Below are positions 23,053 through 30,869 of a stretch of DNA of 37,033 bases, piece by piece (the stretch's first letter is position 1; each line of letters begins with the position of its first letter). Position numbers and translations under genes: made by a program. A model generated the notes under the pieces. It saw only the letters and a program-made list of their open reading frames with translations. It searched no databases and had not been told where the DNA came from. Origin of the DNA: Gilliamella sp. Lep-s35 (GTDB taxonomy: Bacteria > Pseudomonadota > Gammaproteobacteria > Enterobacterales > Orbaceae); contig NZ_WTEX01000023.1 in NCBI RefSeq assembly GCF_009795845.1, positions 1 to 37,033 on the forward strand, given 5' to 3'.

Positions 23053-24018
23053 TTAAGAGAAATTGCTTTTATCTAATTTATGCTGAACTGATTTATAATG
23101 CTCACTAATTAATACTTCCAATAAACGTTGTTGACTATATTGGTAATGGTCTAATAGTTGGTCAAGTTGTTCTTTTATTTTTATATCAAGTTGAACGTTG
23201 ATTGATTTAACACCTTCCTTCTCTCTAAATTTTTTTTGACTTAAGGCTTTTTTATAATCAATACAAAATACTTTGTGTGTATCTTCGTTACATGCATAGA
23301 AATAATCATGGATAATAAAAATAGCATGATATTTTTCCGCAATACTTGTTGGCACTATGTAATTCATATATAGATCGTATTGCCAAGGCGATTTATTTTT
23401 CAGTTTTGTTAAAATATAGTTCCATGTCCAATTAATTTGTTGTTCATCATCAATTGAAAACTTAAAAGGAACTTTGATTTTTTCAATAATTGACCATGCT
23501 GATTTTATATTATTAATCGCTATAAAACGTATGTCATCATTGTTTAATGATGCAATATATTCTTTAACGATTTTCGCTCGCATGTCAGAACTAGATGGGA
23601 TAAGTTTTAATGGTGTATTGATTAAATCTGTGGCGAGTGGAGGCATTGTCGGAGGGCAAGGGTTTATTCTTATAATATCATCATCTATTTTTACTTGATT
23701 TAGCATAATAGATAGCCATGAATAATAGCATAATCTATCATTTTCTAACCAACTAAAGTCATCAATATCTTGCTTACATGAAGCAATCATTTCATTAATA
23801 AATTTGTTTAATTCTTTTTCATCATAATGTAAAGATAAAATATAGTGATTTAAAAAATCACAGTATTCTGATGGTGTTCTAATTTTATATCCAGGACGTA
23901 TGATTGGTCTCCCAAACTTTCGCATATAATTATCAATATAGTGGTTATATTTTTTACATATATTTAAATTTGATTCTGATATGTATTTTATATTTTGGGG
24001 TGGGACAGAATAGTTCAT
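23053..24018 (-). CDS. Island protein with C-terminal RHH-like segment
   Basis: A 321-residue protein that I do not recognise. The body is polar, rich in Tyr, Ile and Lys, with no signal peptide or membrane segment. The last 50 residues begin SINVQLDIKIKEQLDQLLDH and continue SQQRLLEVLISEHY. A short beta strand followed by two helices in this arrangement resembles a ribbon-helix-helix DNA-binding domain, so a regulator or replication-control role is possible but unproven. It is the first gene past tRNA-Phe and is transcribed towards it. AAGAG lies ahead of the ATG. A 408-base gap separates it from the divergent HUH gene. Confidence 0.6.
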   Translation of the reverse strand: MNYSVPPQNIKYISESNLNICKKYNHYIDNYMRKFGRPIIRPGYKIRTPSEYCDFLNHYILSLHYDEKELNKFINEMIASCKQDIDDFSWLENDRLCYYSWLSIMLNQVKIDDDIIRINPCPPTMPPLATDLINTPLKLIPSSSDMRAKIVKEYIASLNNDDIRFIAINNIKSAWSIIEKIKVPFKFSIDDEQQINWTWNYILTKLKNKSPWQYDLYMNYIVPTSIAEKYHAIFIIHDYFYACNEDTHKVFCIDYKKALSQKKFREKEGVKSINVQLDIKIKEQLDQLLDHYQYSQQRLLEVLISEHYKSVQHKLDKSNFS

Positions 24019-24389
24019 AAATTACTCTTAAATTTTATTTTGATTAATAATTAAACTATCACTAAGTAATATTTATGTAAATAAATAATCTAAAACAAAA
24101 AGATAATCTGTGTTATTAACATAAAATTTTTATGGAAATATAATAATATTATTATCAATAAATGTAGGGGAAAATATAGTTATAATGGTGATCATTAACG
24201 CTCATCTCGTGCTTTTAGAGTAATTTTTATTATATGTTTAATCTTAATTGAGCTTTTAAAGTGAAATTTGTTACCTTACTGTTGTTTGAGATAGTGAATT
24301 AAGGTTAATTAATATTATTATATAGAAGTCAGTAGTACCCTATCTGAGTAAACCATCAGTTACTAAAACAGTAAAAAAATAATCTTGCT
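24019..24389. other. Long AT-rich divergent intergenic region
   Basis: Gap between two divergent genes with no convincing reading frame. Repeated motifs resembling TACTGTT / AACAGTA and CAGTTACT are scattered near 24270-24375, and TATTATATAG near 24315-24324 could be a plus-strand -10. A replication origin or control region for the island is conceivable given the HUH gene beside it. Confidence 0.35.
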
Positions 24390-24418
24390 CCTTATCAAAT
24401 AACTCTAATTTGATAAGG
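24390..24418 (+). promoter_or_regulatory. Hairpin that covers the ribosome binding site
   Basis: CCTTATCAAAT (24390-24400) pairs perfectly with ATTTGATAAGG (24408-24418) across 7 bases. The 3' arm contains AAGG, the Shine-Dalgarno of the HUH gene whose ATG is at 24427. In RNA it would hide the site; as DNA it could be an operator. Confidence 0.7.
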
Positions 24419-24426
24419 GCAACTAC

Positions 24427-25026
24427 ATGCAAAATAAAAACTTTACTATTAATAAACAGCTCAATCAGAAACTAATTACACACCTAAATAAGCTACAAGA
24501 TAGATACTCAAAAATTTTACCAATCCGAATCGACATTCATTATGCTAAGGATGATGAGTTCAATACTGATATTGAAACAACCAAAAAAGAAATAATGTAC
24601 TTCCTCTATCAAGCTATGCAACTTGAACTTGATATTGTAGGGTATGCTGTTGTTATGGAATTTAATCAGAATGAACATATCCATTTTCATTCTGTTTTTT
24701 ATGTAAATGGTCAAAAAAGACAAAAATACTATCCTATTTACGTTGCTCTGGAACGTGCATGGTATGAACTGACTAAAGGTTATTTATATGATTGTCAGCG
24801 GAATAATTATCATATTAATGGGCTAAGGGTGATAAATCATCACGATGATGAAGCATTTCGTTCTGTTTGTTATATGCTTAGTTATTTAGCTAAAACAGAA
24901 CAGAAATCATTTTTTAAAAAGTGTTATAGCGATTGTCTATTTTTAAGTGAAGTCCCACCTCCAAGTCATCGAGGAAAACCTAGAACACTTGGTCTGAATA
25001 AATTTTTAATTTCTTCCCCTATTTAG
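24427..25026 (+). CDS. YfjJ/inovirus Gp2-like HUH replication protein
   Basis: A 199-residue protein resembling the YagK/YfjJ C-terminal domain and inovirus Gp2 families found on CP4-type islands and filamentous phages. A metal-binding HUH motif is visible at His84-Ile-His86-Phe-His88 (EHIHFHSVFY). A Rep-type tyrosine motif follows at Tyr149-xxx-Tyr153-Leu-Ala-Lys156. This combination is that of rolling-circle replication nucleases, which nick one strand and stay bound through tyrosine. The ATG is preceded by AAGGG, which is locked in a hairpin. A shorter paralogue follows. Role as island replication initiator is inferred. Confidence 0.75.
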   Translation: MQNKNFTINKQLNQKLITHLNKLQDRYSKILPIRIDIHYAKDDEFNTDIETTKKEIMYFLYQAMQLELDIVGYAVVMEFNQNEHIHFHSVFYVNGQKRQKYYPIYVALERAWYELTKGYLYDCQRNNYHINGLRVINHHDDEAFRSVCYMLSYLAKTEQKSFFKKCYSDCLFLSEVPPPSHRGKPRTLGLNKFLISSPI

Positions 25027-25152
25027 TAACCCCAAAAAAACATTTCCTTCATTTTGGAAAATCACTATGAATCTTAAAAAAATACGTTTATACAAATCAG
25101 TCAACAAAACAGGCTAATTGATATAGATCCAATTCATATAAAGGAATAAAAA

Positions 25153-25623
25153 ATGGACAACTACTATGACCTAATACTAAATAAGCTAAGAGCTCATCAT
25201 AGATCGTTACTTACAAATTATGGGAAGTTATATCCAGTCAGAATGGATTTTGCCTATCATGACGATGCCTATCAGAGGCAATATGGAATAGATGCGTATA
25301 TGGATATGTTGAACTTGTCTGATTTAACATTACTTTCCAATCATATTCTTAGCATTGTTTGGGTAATGGCTTTTAATAAACAATACGGCTTTTATTTTCC
25401 AACCATGTTGTACTTTAGCTCAGAACAATATGCAAATTATAACGTTATTATGAATTCCGTTACCAATCTTTGGAAGAATGAAACTGATGGATATGGTATT
25501 AATGTTGAAAAAAAACTAACTAAGAATGCTTTATCTGAGTTAGCACAACTTTCGTCGAAGAAACATGATCCTCTTCATGCTTTGTATATTAACAGCATGC
25601 ATACTCTCAACCAAATTAATTGA
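25153..25623 (+). CDS. YfjJ-like paralogue without HUH residues
   Basis: A 156-residue protein whose N-terminal two thirds parallels the preceding gene: LRAHHRSLLTNYGKLYPVRMDF against LITHLNKLQDRYSKILPIRIDI. It continues through VMAFNKQ (against VMEFNQN) and LWKNETDGYGINVEK. Where the first protein has HIHFH this one has GFYFP, and the Tyr/Lys motif region is missing. It is therefore expected to be catalytically inactive, perhaps a regulator or partner of the replication protein. AAGGA lies ahead of the ATG. Its stop codon is the first three bases of a palindromic repeat. Confidence 0.65.
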   Translation: MDNYYDLILNKLRAHHRSLLTNYGKLYPVRMDFAYHDDAYQRQYGIDAYMDMLNLSDLTLLSNHILSIVWVMAFNKQYGFYFPTMLYFSSEQYANYNVIMNSVTNLWKNETDGYGINVEKKLTKNALSELAQLSSKKHDPLHALYINSMHTLNQIN

Positions 25624-25674
25624 TCGTTTATAACGATCAATTAGATCTTAACTGATCGTTATAAACGATATGAC
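25621..25674. repeat. Nested palindromic repeat, copy 1
   Basis: Left dyad TGATCGTT-TAT-AACGATCA, a 13-base spacer containing AGATCT, then right dyad TGATCGTT-AT-AAACGATA and TGAC. Each dyad is palindromic and the two are also inverted copies of each other. A close copy lies at 27564-27616. It sits 64 bases upstream of an exported-protein gene, so it may be an operator or a transcript end. Confidence 0.85.
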
Positions 25675-25738
25675 AGTGCACAATATATTTCTAATAATAA
25701 TGATGTATTTTAATTCAATAATAATTTAAGGAGATAAA

Positions 25739-26122
25739 ATGGTTAGATCTGATTGTGGCGAATGTAATAAAATTTTTATTAAATATATATTATTTATATT
25801 AATTAGTATATCGAGCGCATTTAGTGGTATTTGTGAAGCAAGTATGCCTCCAGCCTGTGATAGTAAAGAAACGGAAAAAGTCTTACTGTCGTTGGCACGT
25901 AAATATATTGATCCATTTTGGATAGGAAAGAACCGCCGATTTACAGGTACTCAAACAATTAGCGCAAACAAAGAAGCAGAAGAATACCAATGCCGTACTC
26001 GTTTTTTGTACACGATGGTAGGGGACTCTAAAAATCATGTCATAACTTACACTATTTATTGGAATGATCCAGTAAAAAAACGATTTTCAGTAGAACTAAA
26101 TAGTATTAGCAATAATCATTAA
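25739..26122 (+). CDS. Small exported protein of unknown function
   Basis: A 127-residue protein. The N-terminus has a hydrophobic run (FIKYILFILISISSAF, about 13-28) ending near CEASM, which looks like a signal peptide or anchor. The mature part has two cysteines (PPACDSKE and YQCRTRF) that could form a disulfide in the periplasm. I recognise no family. GGAG is 7 bases ahead of the ATG. It is preceded by palindromic repeat copy 1. Confidence 0.55.
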   Translation: MVRSDCGECNKIFIKYILFILISISSAFSGICEASMPPACDSKETEKVLLSLARKYIDPFWIGKNRRFTGTQTISANKEAEEYQCRTRFLYTMVGDSKNHVITYTIYWNDPVKKRFSVELNSISNNH

Positions 26123-26273
26123 GTTTATTCGTGAGGCAAACTCATTTATCCTGTTTGCTTCATATTTCTCCAATATATTAACTACACTCTTATTATAAAT
26201 AATTTTAAATAGATATCATTAGTTGAACATACCAATATGTCCGTTCAATTAACATTTTTATAAGGAGTGTACC

Positions 26274-26375
26274 ATGTTAAATCGTCAAATATTACAAAAC
26301 ACCTTATTTTATTTATTAGAGCCTTCTTACAATCATTTTCATTCTTTATTTAAATCGACAAATAAGGAAGCATGA
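26274..26375 (+). CDS. 33-residue small protein ahead of the EcsC-like gene
   Basis: Short frame MLNRQILQNTLFYLLEP and onward, ending TGA one base before the ATG of the next gene. It has a strong AAGGAG ribosome site 7 bases upstream, unusual for a chance frame. The next gene's AAGGAAG site is inside it. An imperfect dyad TTGAACATA / TATGTCCGTTCAA (26223-26248) lies upstream. It may be a genuine small protein or a translational leader. Confidence 0.45.
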   Translation: MLNRQILQNTLFYLLEPSYNHFHSLFKSTNKEA

Positions 26376-26376
26376 T

Positions 26377-26967
26377 ATGTCAGATAAATTACCTTTACTA
26401 CTTGATAAACTCTATCAGCTTTGTTTGACTGGTGGTTATGGTTTTTCCTCTGCTTATACATTAGCCGAGCAACATAAAGCCAATTTTCCTTTACATTCAG
26501 ATAATCTTGATAAACTAATCAAACATGAAACAGACAAAGCAACAACTACAGGTTTTATCACAGGGTTAGGCGGGATTGCAAGTTTACCTATAACTTTGCC
26601 AACAAACGCCTTAAGTGTCTTGTTTATTCAAATGAGGCTCGTTACAACCATTGCTATCTTGCAAGGTCATGATGTGTATGATGAAAGAATTAAAATCTTA
26701 ATTTTCTTATCATTATGTGTGATGGCAAGCAAGTTAAGATTACAGCAGTTTTGTTTAGCTACATTGATGAAACAGCCAAATGAAGTAATTCGTAAAATAA
26801 GCCTATCGGTCATTAAACAGCTTATTAGTATTATAAGTGCAAAGCATAGCTTAAAGTTAATTAAAGTGATCCCGATTTTTGGTGGTGTGATGGGAGCTGT
26901 TGTTGATCGCATTATTACTTATCGCATTGGCCAATTTGCTAAAAAACAATTTAATCAAAGCTATTAG
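26377..26967 (+). CDS. EcsC-family protein
   Basis: A 196-residue protein resembling the EcsC family (named after Bacillus subtilis EcsC). The conserved glycine-rich hydrophobic core TGFITGLGGIASLPITLP lies at about 60-77, with NALSVLFIQMRLVTTIAIL following. A C-terminal hydrophobic segment LIKVIPIFGGVMGAVVDRII lies at about 163-182. Probably membrane-associated. The biochemical role of the family is unknown. EcsC-like genes occur on islands and prophages. AAGGAAG precedes the ATG. Confidence 0.75.
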   Translation: MSDKLPLLLDKLYQLCLTGGYGFSSAYTLAEQHKANFPLHSDNLDKLIKHETDKATTTGFITGLGGIASLPITLPTNALSVLFIQMRLVTTIAILQGHDVYDERIKILIFLSLCVMASKLRLQQFCLATLMKQPNEVIRKISLSVIKQLISIISAKHSLKLIKVIPIFGGVMGAVVDRIITYRIGQFAKKQFNQSY

Positions 26968-27084
26968 TTGAATAACACTAATAATTCCATTACTTAAAAA
27001 TTCACCTATTTATAAATTTACCTCATTAATTTCAGTTTTTACATGAAGGACATTATGCTTTGCTCAATCTTAACAGGAGAAAAA

Positions 27085-27537
27085 ATGAAAACTTCCTATT
27101 CAACAAAGCGCATTGTGACAACAGCGTTAAAATTGCTCGAAAAGCAGATGAAAATAGAAAAAAATCAGTTCACTAAAACAAAACAGGTTATTGATTATCT
27201 TAGAATAAAATTAACACAAAAAGAACGAGAACACTTTGTTGCTATGTACCTAAATAATCAACATCAGTTAATTAAAGTAGAAACACTTTTTATGGGTACA
27301 ATTAACTCTGTGGAAATCCATCCTAGAGAAATAATTAAACAAGCACTTAAGTATAATGCAGCAGCAGTTATTTTTGCCCATAATCATCCATCAGGCGAAT
27401 CGCAACCCAGTAATGCAGATCGTAATATCAATCAAAAGCTAACAGAAATATTAAATATCGTTGGTATCCGAGTATTAGATCACATTGTGATTGGTCAACA
27501 ATCATATTTTTCCTTTGCTGAACAAGTGAATGAGTAA
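27085..27537 (+). CDS. RadC-family JAB/JAMM-domain protein
   Basis: A 150-residue short RadC protein of the YkfG/YeeS/YfjY type typical of CP4 islands. The JAMM metalloprotease signature is complete: HNHPSGESQPSNAD near residues 109-122, with an upstream glutamate (KVETLFMG). It ends in a strand DHIVIGQQSYFSF. The start at 27085 is chosen over upstream ATGs at 27043 and 27055 because it alone has a strong AGGAG at the right distance. The N-terminal HhH of chromosomal RadC is absent. The function of RadC proteins is unsettled despite the DNA-repair label. Confidence 0.88.
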   Translation: MKTSYSTKRIVTTALKLLEKQMKIEKNQFTKTKQVIDYLRIKLTQKEREHFVAMYLNNQHQLIKVETLFMGTINSVEIHPREIIKQALKYNAAAVIFAHNHPSGESQPSNADRNINQKLTEILNIVGIRVLDHIVIGQQSYFSFAEQVNE

Positions 27538-27563
27538 TTTTTGAAAATTTATTTAATATTTAT

Positions 27564-27616
27564 TGATCGTTTCTAACGATCAATAAGATCTTATTGATCT
27601 GTTTAAACGATATGAC
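27564..27616. repeat. Nested palindromic repeat, copy 2
   Basis: TGATCGTT-TCT-AACGATCA, spacer with AGATCT, then TGATC-TGTTTAAACGAT and TGAC; about 85-90% identical to 25621-25674. An extra half site TTTAACGATCA follows at about 27622-27632. It lies after the radC-like gene and 84 bases before the next start. Confidence 0.85.
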
Positions 27617-27699
27617 TTTACTTTAACGATCAGTGAAAATTAAAAAACTAAATTGAAATATTCTTGAATAAAAAATTAATAATGGAGAGTATTTTTATT

Positions 27700-28881
27700 A
27701 TGAAAAATACCTTGCTGGAGTTTTTAACTAAAAATAATTTTTATGGCAGTGAAAAAATTTATTTAGCACCAACAATACCGAATACAAAGTTATCAAATGC
27801 ACTATCTTGTTATGGTCAAGGATTAAGACCTGAAGAAATTTATATATTAATTGATAATACTGTATTTGGTGGGGCTAAAGATGGTGTATTAATTACAAAT
27901 AATGAAATGATTTTTAAAGAACCTTTTGAATCTCCTATTAGAATAAATTTTTCTGATATAAAAAAAATTCACTCAGAAAAATCTAATATATTTATTAATG
28001 GTTCTAAGTTAATCGCTTTATCAATGCCTAATGCATCCGATATTTACCGTTTATGTTTACTATTACAATTATTTATTGAACAACAAAATGAAAAACAAGA
28101 AGAATCACTAGACACCTCACAAACAACAATTTTTTCCGATAAAAACTGCCAATTTATAAATAACAAAAGCCATACAAACTCTACCGTTGAATCTAATGAG
28201 ATTGAGCAAGCCACTAACGATTCATTAAATCAAATAGATAAAGGTGTAGCATTCAAGTATATTCCATCCGATGAAATTTATAATTTATTATGTAAGATAA
28301 AATTAGTCAGCTCAATTTCTACAATCTTTTTTTTAGACAAAAGAGAAAGCCCTCATACTTACATTTGTAATGAATTTATAAATATTGTTGTTTCATTTGT
28401 AAAACAATTCAGAAATAAAATTATAGAAAAAAAACAAGTTAGAGAATTAAAAAATGATATTGCTACCGTTGAAATGCAAGCTTTTGCTTGTTTTTTAATT
28501 ATATTTAATATTCGATATCGAGGCGTTGATGAAAGGCTATGTCAACAAATAGCCAATGAAAGCATAAGATCATTGCCAAGTATAAATAATAATCGATACT
28601 CACAACACCTTTTATCTATTATCCAAACATATGACGATATCAATGGAGAAGAAGAAATTATTTTAAAATTTATTATCCGTTTAACTCTTACTAATTTGCT
28701 AGAAAAATCACTTTCTGATTTATCAAGCATTAGAGAACATTATACAGATACTGAAATCGAAAAGAGCATTATTACTTTGTCTTCAAATCTTGATCCAGAA
28801 TTTAGCAGTCTATTTAATCAATTGACTAATCAAATTTCAAATTTTGTTAGTCAAATATTTAACACATTTAATTATCATTAA
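27700..28881 (+). CDS. Unknown two-part cytosolic protein
   Basis: A 393-residue protein with no recognised family. The N-terminal 130 residues contain alternating strands (EEIYILIDNTVFGGAKDG, VLITNNEMIFKEPFE, NIFINGSKLIALSMP) that resemble a bacterial PH-like domain. A low-complexity polar linker (about 140-190) leads into an all-helical C-terminal region ending in NQISNFVSQIFNTFNYH. No signal peptide. The frame is open from a TTG at 27664. The ATG at 27700 is chosen for its GGAGAG, though spacing is about 10 bases. It follows palindromic repeat copy 2. The PH-like reading is inference only. Confidence 0.6.
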   Translation: MKNTLLEFLTKNNFYGSEKIYLAPTIPNTKLSNALSCYGQGLRPEEIYILIDNTVFGGAKDGVLITNNEMIFKEPFESPIRINFSDIKKIHSEKSNIFINGSKLIALSMPNASDIYRLCLLLQLFIEQQNEKQEESLDTSQTTIFSDKNCQFINNKSHTNSTVESNEIEQATNDSLNQIDKGVAFKYIPSDEIYNLLCKIKLVSSISTIFFLDKRESPHTYICNEFINIVVSFVKQFRNKIIEKKQVRELKNDIATVEMQAFACFLIIFNIRYRGVDERLCQQIANESIRSLPSINNNRYSQHLLSIIQTYDDINGEEEIILKFIIRLTLTNLLEKSLSDLSSIREHYTDTEIEKSIITLSSNLDPEFSSLFNQLTNQISNFVSQIFNTFNYH

Positions 28882-28903
28882 TTTTTAAAATCAGGAATGA
28901 AAA

Positions 28904-29053
28904 ATGTTTAAAAAAATTATTTTCGCTTATCTTGTTATTGCTTTCTTAGTTGCCACTTATAACTACTTTACCCTTCCTTCAAATGGTAATACTCCTTATA
29001 TGCTTGGAGTTGCATCAGCAAAAGGAATTTCGTGGTTATTCAGATTGTTCTAA
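28904..29053 (+). CDS. 49-residue single-pass membrane protein
   Basis: Short frame starting MFKKIIFAYLVIAFLVATYN: two lysines, then one membrane helix (about 5-18), then about 30 residues ending WLFRLF. AGGAATGAAAA precedes the ATG. It lies 22 bases after the preceding gene and 9 bases before a lipoprotein gene, suggesting one transcript. Unrecognised. Confidence 0.55.
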   Translation: MFKKIIFAYLVIAFLVATYNYFTLPSNGNTPYMLGVASAKGISWLFRLF

Positions 29054-29062
29054 AGGTATAAC

Positions 29063-29362
29063 ATGAAAAAAATAATTCTAATAATCATTTTATCCTGTTT
29101 GCTATTGCAAGGATGCTCTGATCCAAAATCAGATGCTATCAAAAATATGAAAGATGGTTGTATTCTTGCAACCGATTATTCAAATCGTTCAATTAAATAT
29201 TGTGAATGTATTGCTGAGCATTCAGTTTCTCAATTAAACGAAAAAGAAATTGAAATATTTAATAAAGCAACAAATAAATTTACACAACAAGATCTTATAC
29301 ACGTTCAAGAAATTTTTTCAAAAATAACAGAAAAAAATTTAGAATCAAAATGCCAATACTAA
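29063..29362 (+). CDS. Small lipoprotein of unknown function
   Basis: A 99-residue lipoprotein precursor: MKKIILIIILSCLLL then lipobox LQGC with Cys18 followed by Ser-Asp. An Asp at mature position 3 does not give the inner-membrane retention signal, so outer-membrane sorting is possible. The mature part has four cysteines (GCILATDYS, YCECIAE, KCQY) that could form disulfides. It sits 9 bases after the small membrane protein gene, with AAAGG ahead. Confidence 0.65.
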   Translation: MKKIILIIILSCLLLQGCSDPKSDAIKNMKDGCILATDYSNRSIKYCECIAEHSVSQLNEKEIEIFNKATNKFTQQDLIHVQEIFSKITEKNLESKCQY

Positions 29363-29419
29363 TTTTCAAAAGTATTACTTAGCTGATTAAAATCTACATA
29401 AGATGAAAGGAATAACAAA

Positions 29420-30046
29420 ATGTTTAAAATAACCTCTAATTTACTCATAGCTATATCTCTATTATTTGCGGGAGGCTCATTTGCAAATAACAATCCTTAC
29501 CAAGATAGCCAAATACATACAAATGAATCTCAATTAAGTCAAATGGAACCAATACCACAATATAATTATGTTCCAGTCTATCCTGAACGTTTAAAAACTT
29601 TTAATGAATTACTTAAAAAGGAAATACAACATAAAAAAATTACTTTAGACCAAGTTCAATGTATTGATGTTAAGGAAGGAGGATTATGTGAACCTCAAAA
29701 AGTAGTTGTTAGATTGGAGTTCGATCTTAGCTATGTTCTTATTGATGGTAAAACTGAAAAAGATGTTCGACTATGGGATATGGATAATACTGATAGACGA
29801 GATGCATTTATTGATATTATTGAAGACGATCTTGATAGCTGGTTAAACACTCATGGGCTTCCAATTCGTTCAAGTCGTGATCATGTATTTGCCTTAACTT
29901 TAGAAGCTAGGAAATGGTTTAAAGATGCTCCATTTTACGTTGTTGGTCTACAACCAACAAAAGTTGAATATATCACTTATAAATATACTGAACCAGGGTT
30001 ATCTAGAGTAGATGATGCAAACCAATACAATAAAAGTCCTTTTTAA
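29420..30046 (+). CDS. Exported protein, paralogue 1
   Basis: A 208-residue protein with a signal peptide (FKITSNLLIAISLLFAGGSFA, cleavage after about Ala22). The C-terminal part holds a segment ARKWFKDAPFYVVGLQPTKV followed by EYITYKYTEPGL. This lines up with AKKYFKSNNIPAYVISFQPI and SYEKFTITDPNL of the next gene. The two are probably diverged duplicates. Two cysteines lie near 81-90. Family and function unknown; periplasmic location inferred. AAAGGAATAACA precedes the ATG. Confidence 0.6.
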   Translation: MFKITSNLLIAISLLFAGGSFANNNPYQDSQIHTNESQLSQMEPIPQYNYVPVYPERLKTFNELLKKEIQHKKITLDQVQCIDVKEGGLCEPQKVVVRLEFDLSYVLIDGKTEKDVRLWDMDNTDRRDAFIDIIEDDLDSWLNTHGLPIRSSRDHVFALTLEARKWFKDAPFYVVGLQPTKVEYITYKYTEPGLSRVDDANQYNKSPF

Positions 30047-30107
30047 TCTTAATACTTCAAATAAAGTATATCTATTAATTTAATAAACAGCAGTAGGAAA
30101 CAAAACT

Positions 30108-30653
30108 ATGAAGCATTTAATTGTATTATTTTTATCTATTGTATTTTCAATTAGTGTGGCAAATGCACAAAATAATGATGATATTAAACAAGAAAGATTA
30201 AATCAACATTTAGCAGTTATCAAAAATGGAGTTGATACTATACTTGTTCCTGTTAAGTTTAATGGGATACGTGACTATTATAATAATGCTGACATTGTTA
30301 CAGTTATATTTGAATTACGTTATGGCTTTTTAAATAAAGAACAAAAAGATAAGTTTTGGGAAGAAAAATCAAAAGATGGCTCACTTAAAGCTTGGGAGTC
30401 TGAAGTCATCGATGGTTTAACAAATAATATTACAGGAAGATTTGACGTGGAAGGCGATACTGATATATCAGTTGACTACAGTAAAACACGTGAAATGGTT
30501 TACAACTATACTAAAGACGCTAAAAAATACTTTAAGAGTAATAACATACCCGCCTATGTAATTAGTTTTCAACCTATTTTAGTATCTTACGAAAAATTCA
30601 CTATTACCGATCCTAACTTATATCCAGATGAAAAACTCATAAGTGACTATTAA
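30108..30653 (+). CDS. Exported protein, paralogue 2
   Basis: A 181-residue protein with signal peptide KHLIVLFLSIVFSISVANAQ (cleavage after about Ala20). The mature part shares an order of features with the previous gene: an early V-x-L/F-E-L-x-Y strand, a charged middle and the C-terminal KKYFK...YVISFQP block. It has no cysteines after the signal, unlike paralogue 1. No family recognised. A TAGGA site lies upstream of the ATG. Confidence 0.6.
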   Translation: MKHLIVLFLSIVFSISVANAQNNDDIKQERLNQHLAVIKNGVDTILVPVKFNGIRDYYNNADIVTVIFELRYGFLNKEQKDKFWEEKSKDGSLKAWESEVIDGLTNNITGRFDVEGDTDISVDYSKTREMVYNYTKDAKKYFKSNNIPAYVISFQPILVSYEKFTITDPNLYPDEKLISDY

Positions 30654-30694
30654 TCAATAATCTTAACTAATTTTTAAATAAGGACTAAGTGACC

Positions 30695-30742
30695 ATGAAA
30701 AAACTTATTATAACTACAATTCTATTATTTATTGATAGATAA
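30695..30742 (+). pseudogene. Possible truncated exported-protein gene
   Basis: A frame of 15 residues, MKKLIITTILLFIDR, preceded by AAGGA. It reads like the first half of a signal peptide and then stops. It follows two genes that each encode exported proteins, so it may be the remnant of a third. The rest of the gap to alpA has no continuation that I can align. Confidence 0.3.
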
Positions 30743-30869
30743 TGTGTTCCTATTTTGGAGATCAATTAAAACCATTAATAGATATTCTTATTGTTAAATA
30801 GTAAAAAAATATTGTTGTTACCTATCTATTGAATGTAATTAACCCACATCACTCAATAGAGGTACAACA

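Noticed and set aside
25621..27616. Palindromic repeats as a CRISPR remnant
   Set aside because: Only two copies nearly 2 kb apart with genes between them, no spacers and no cas genes.
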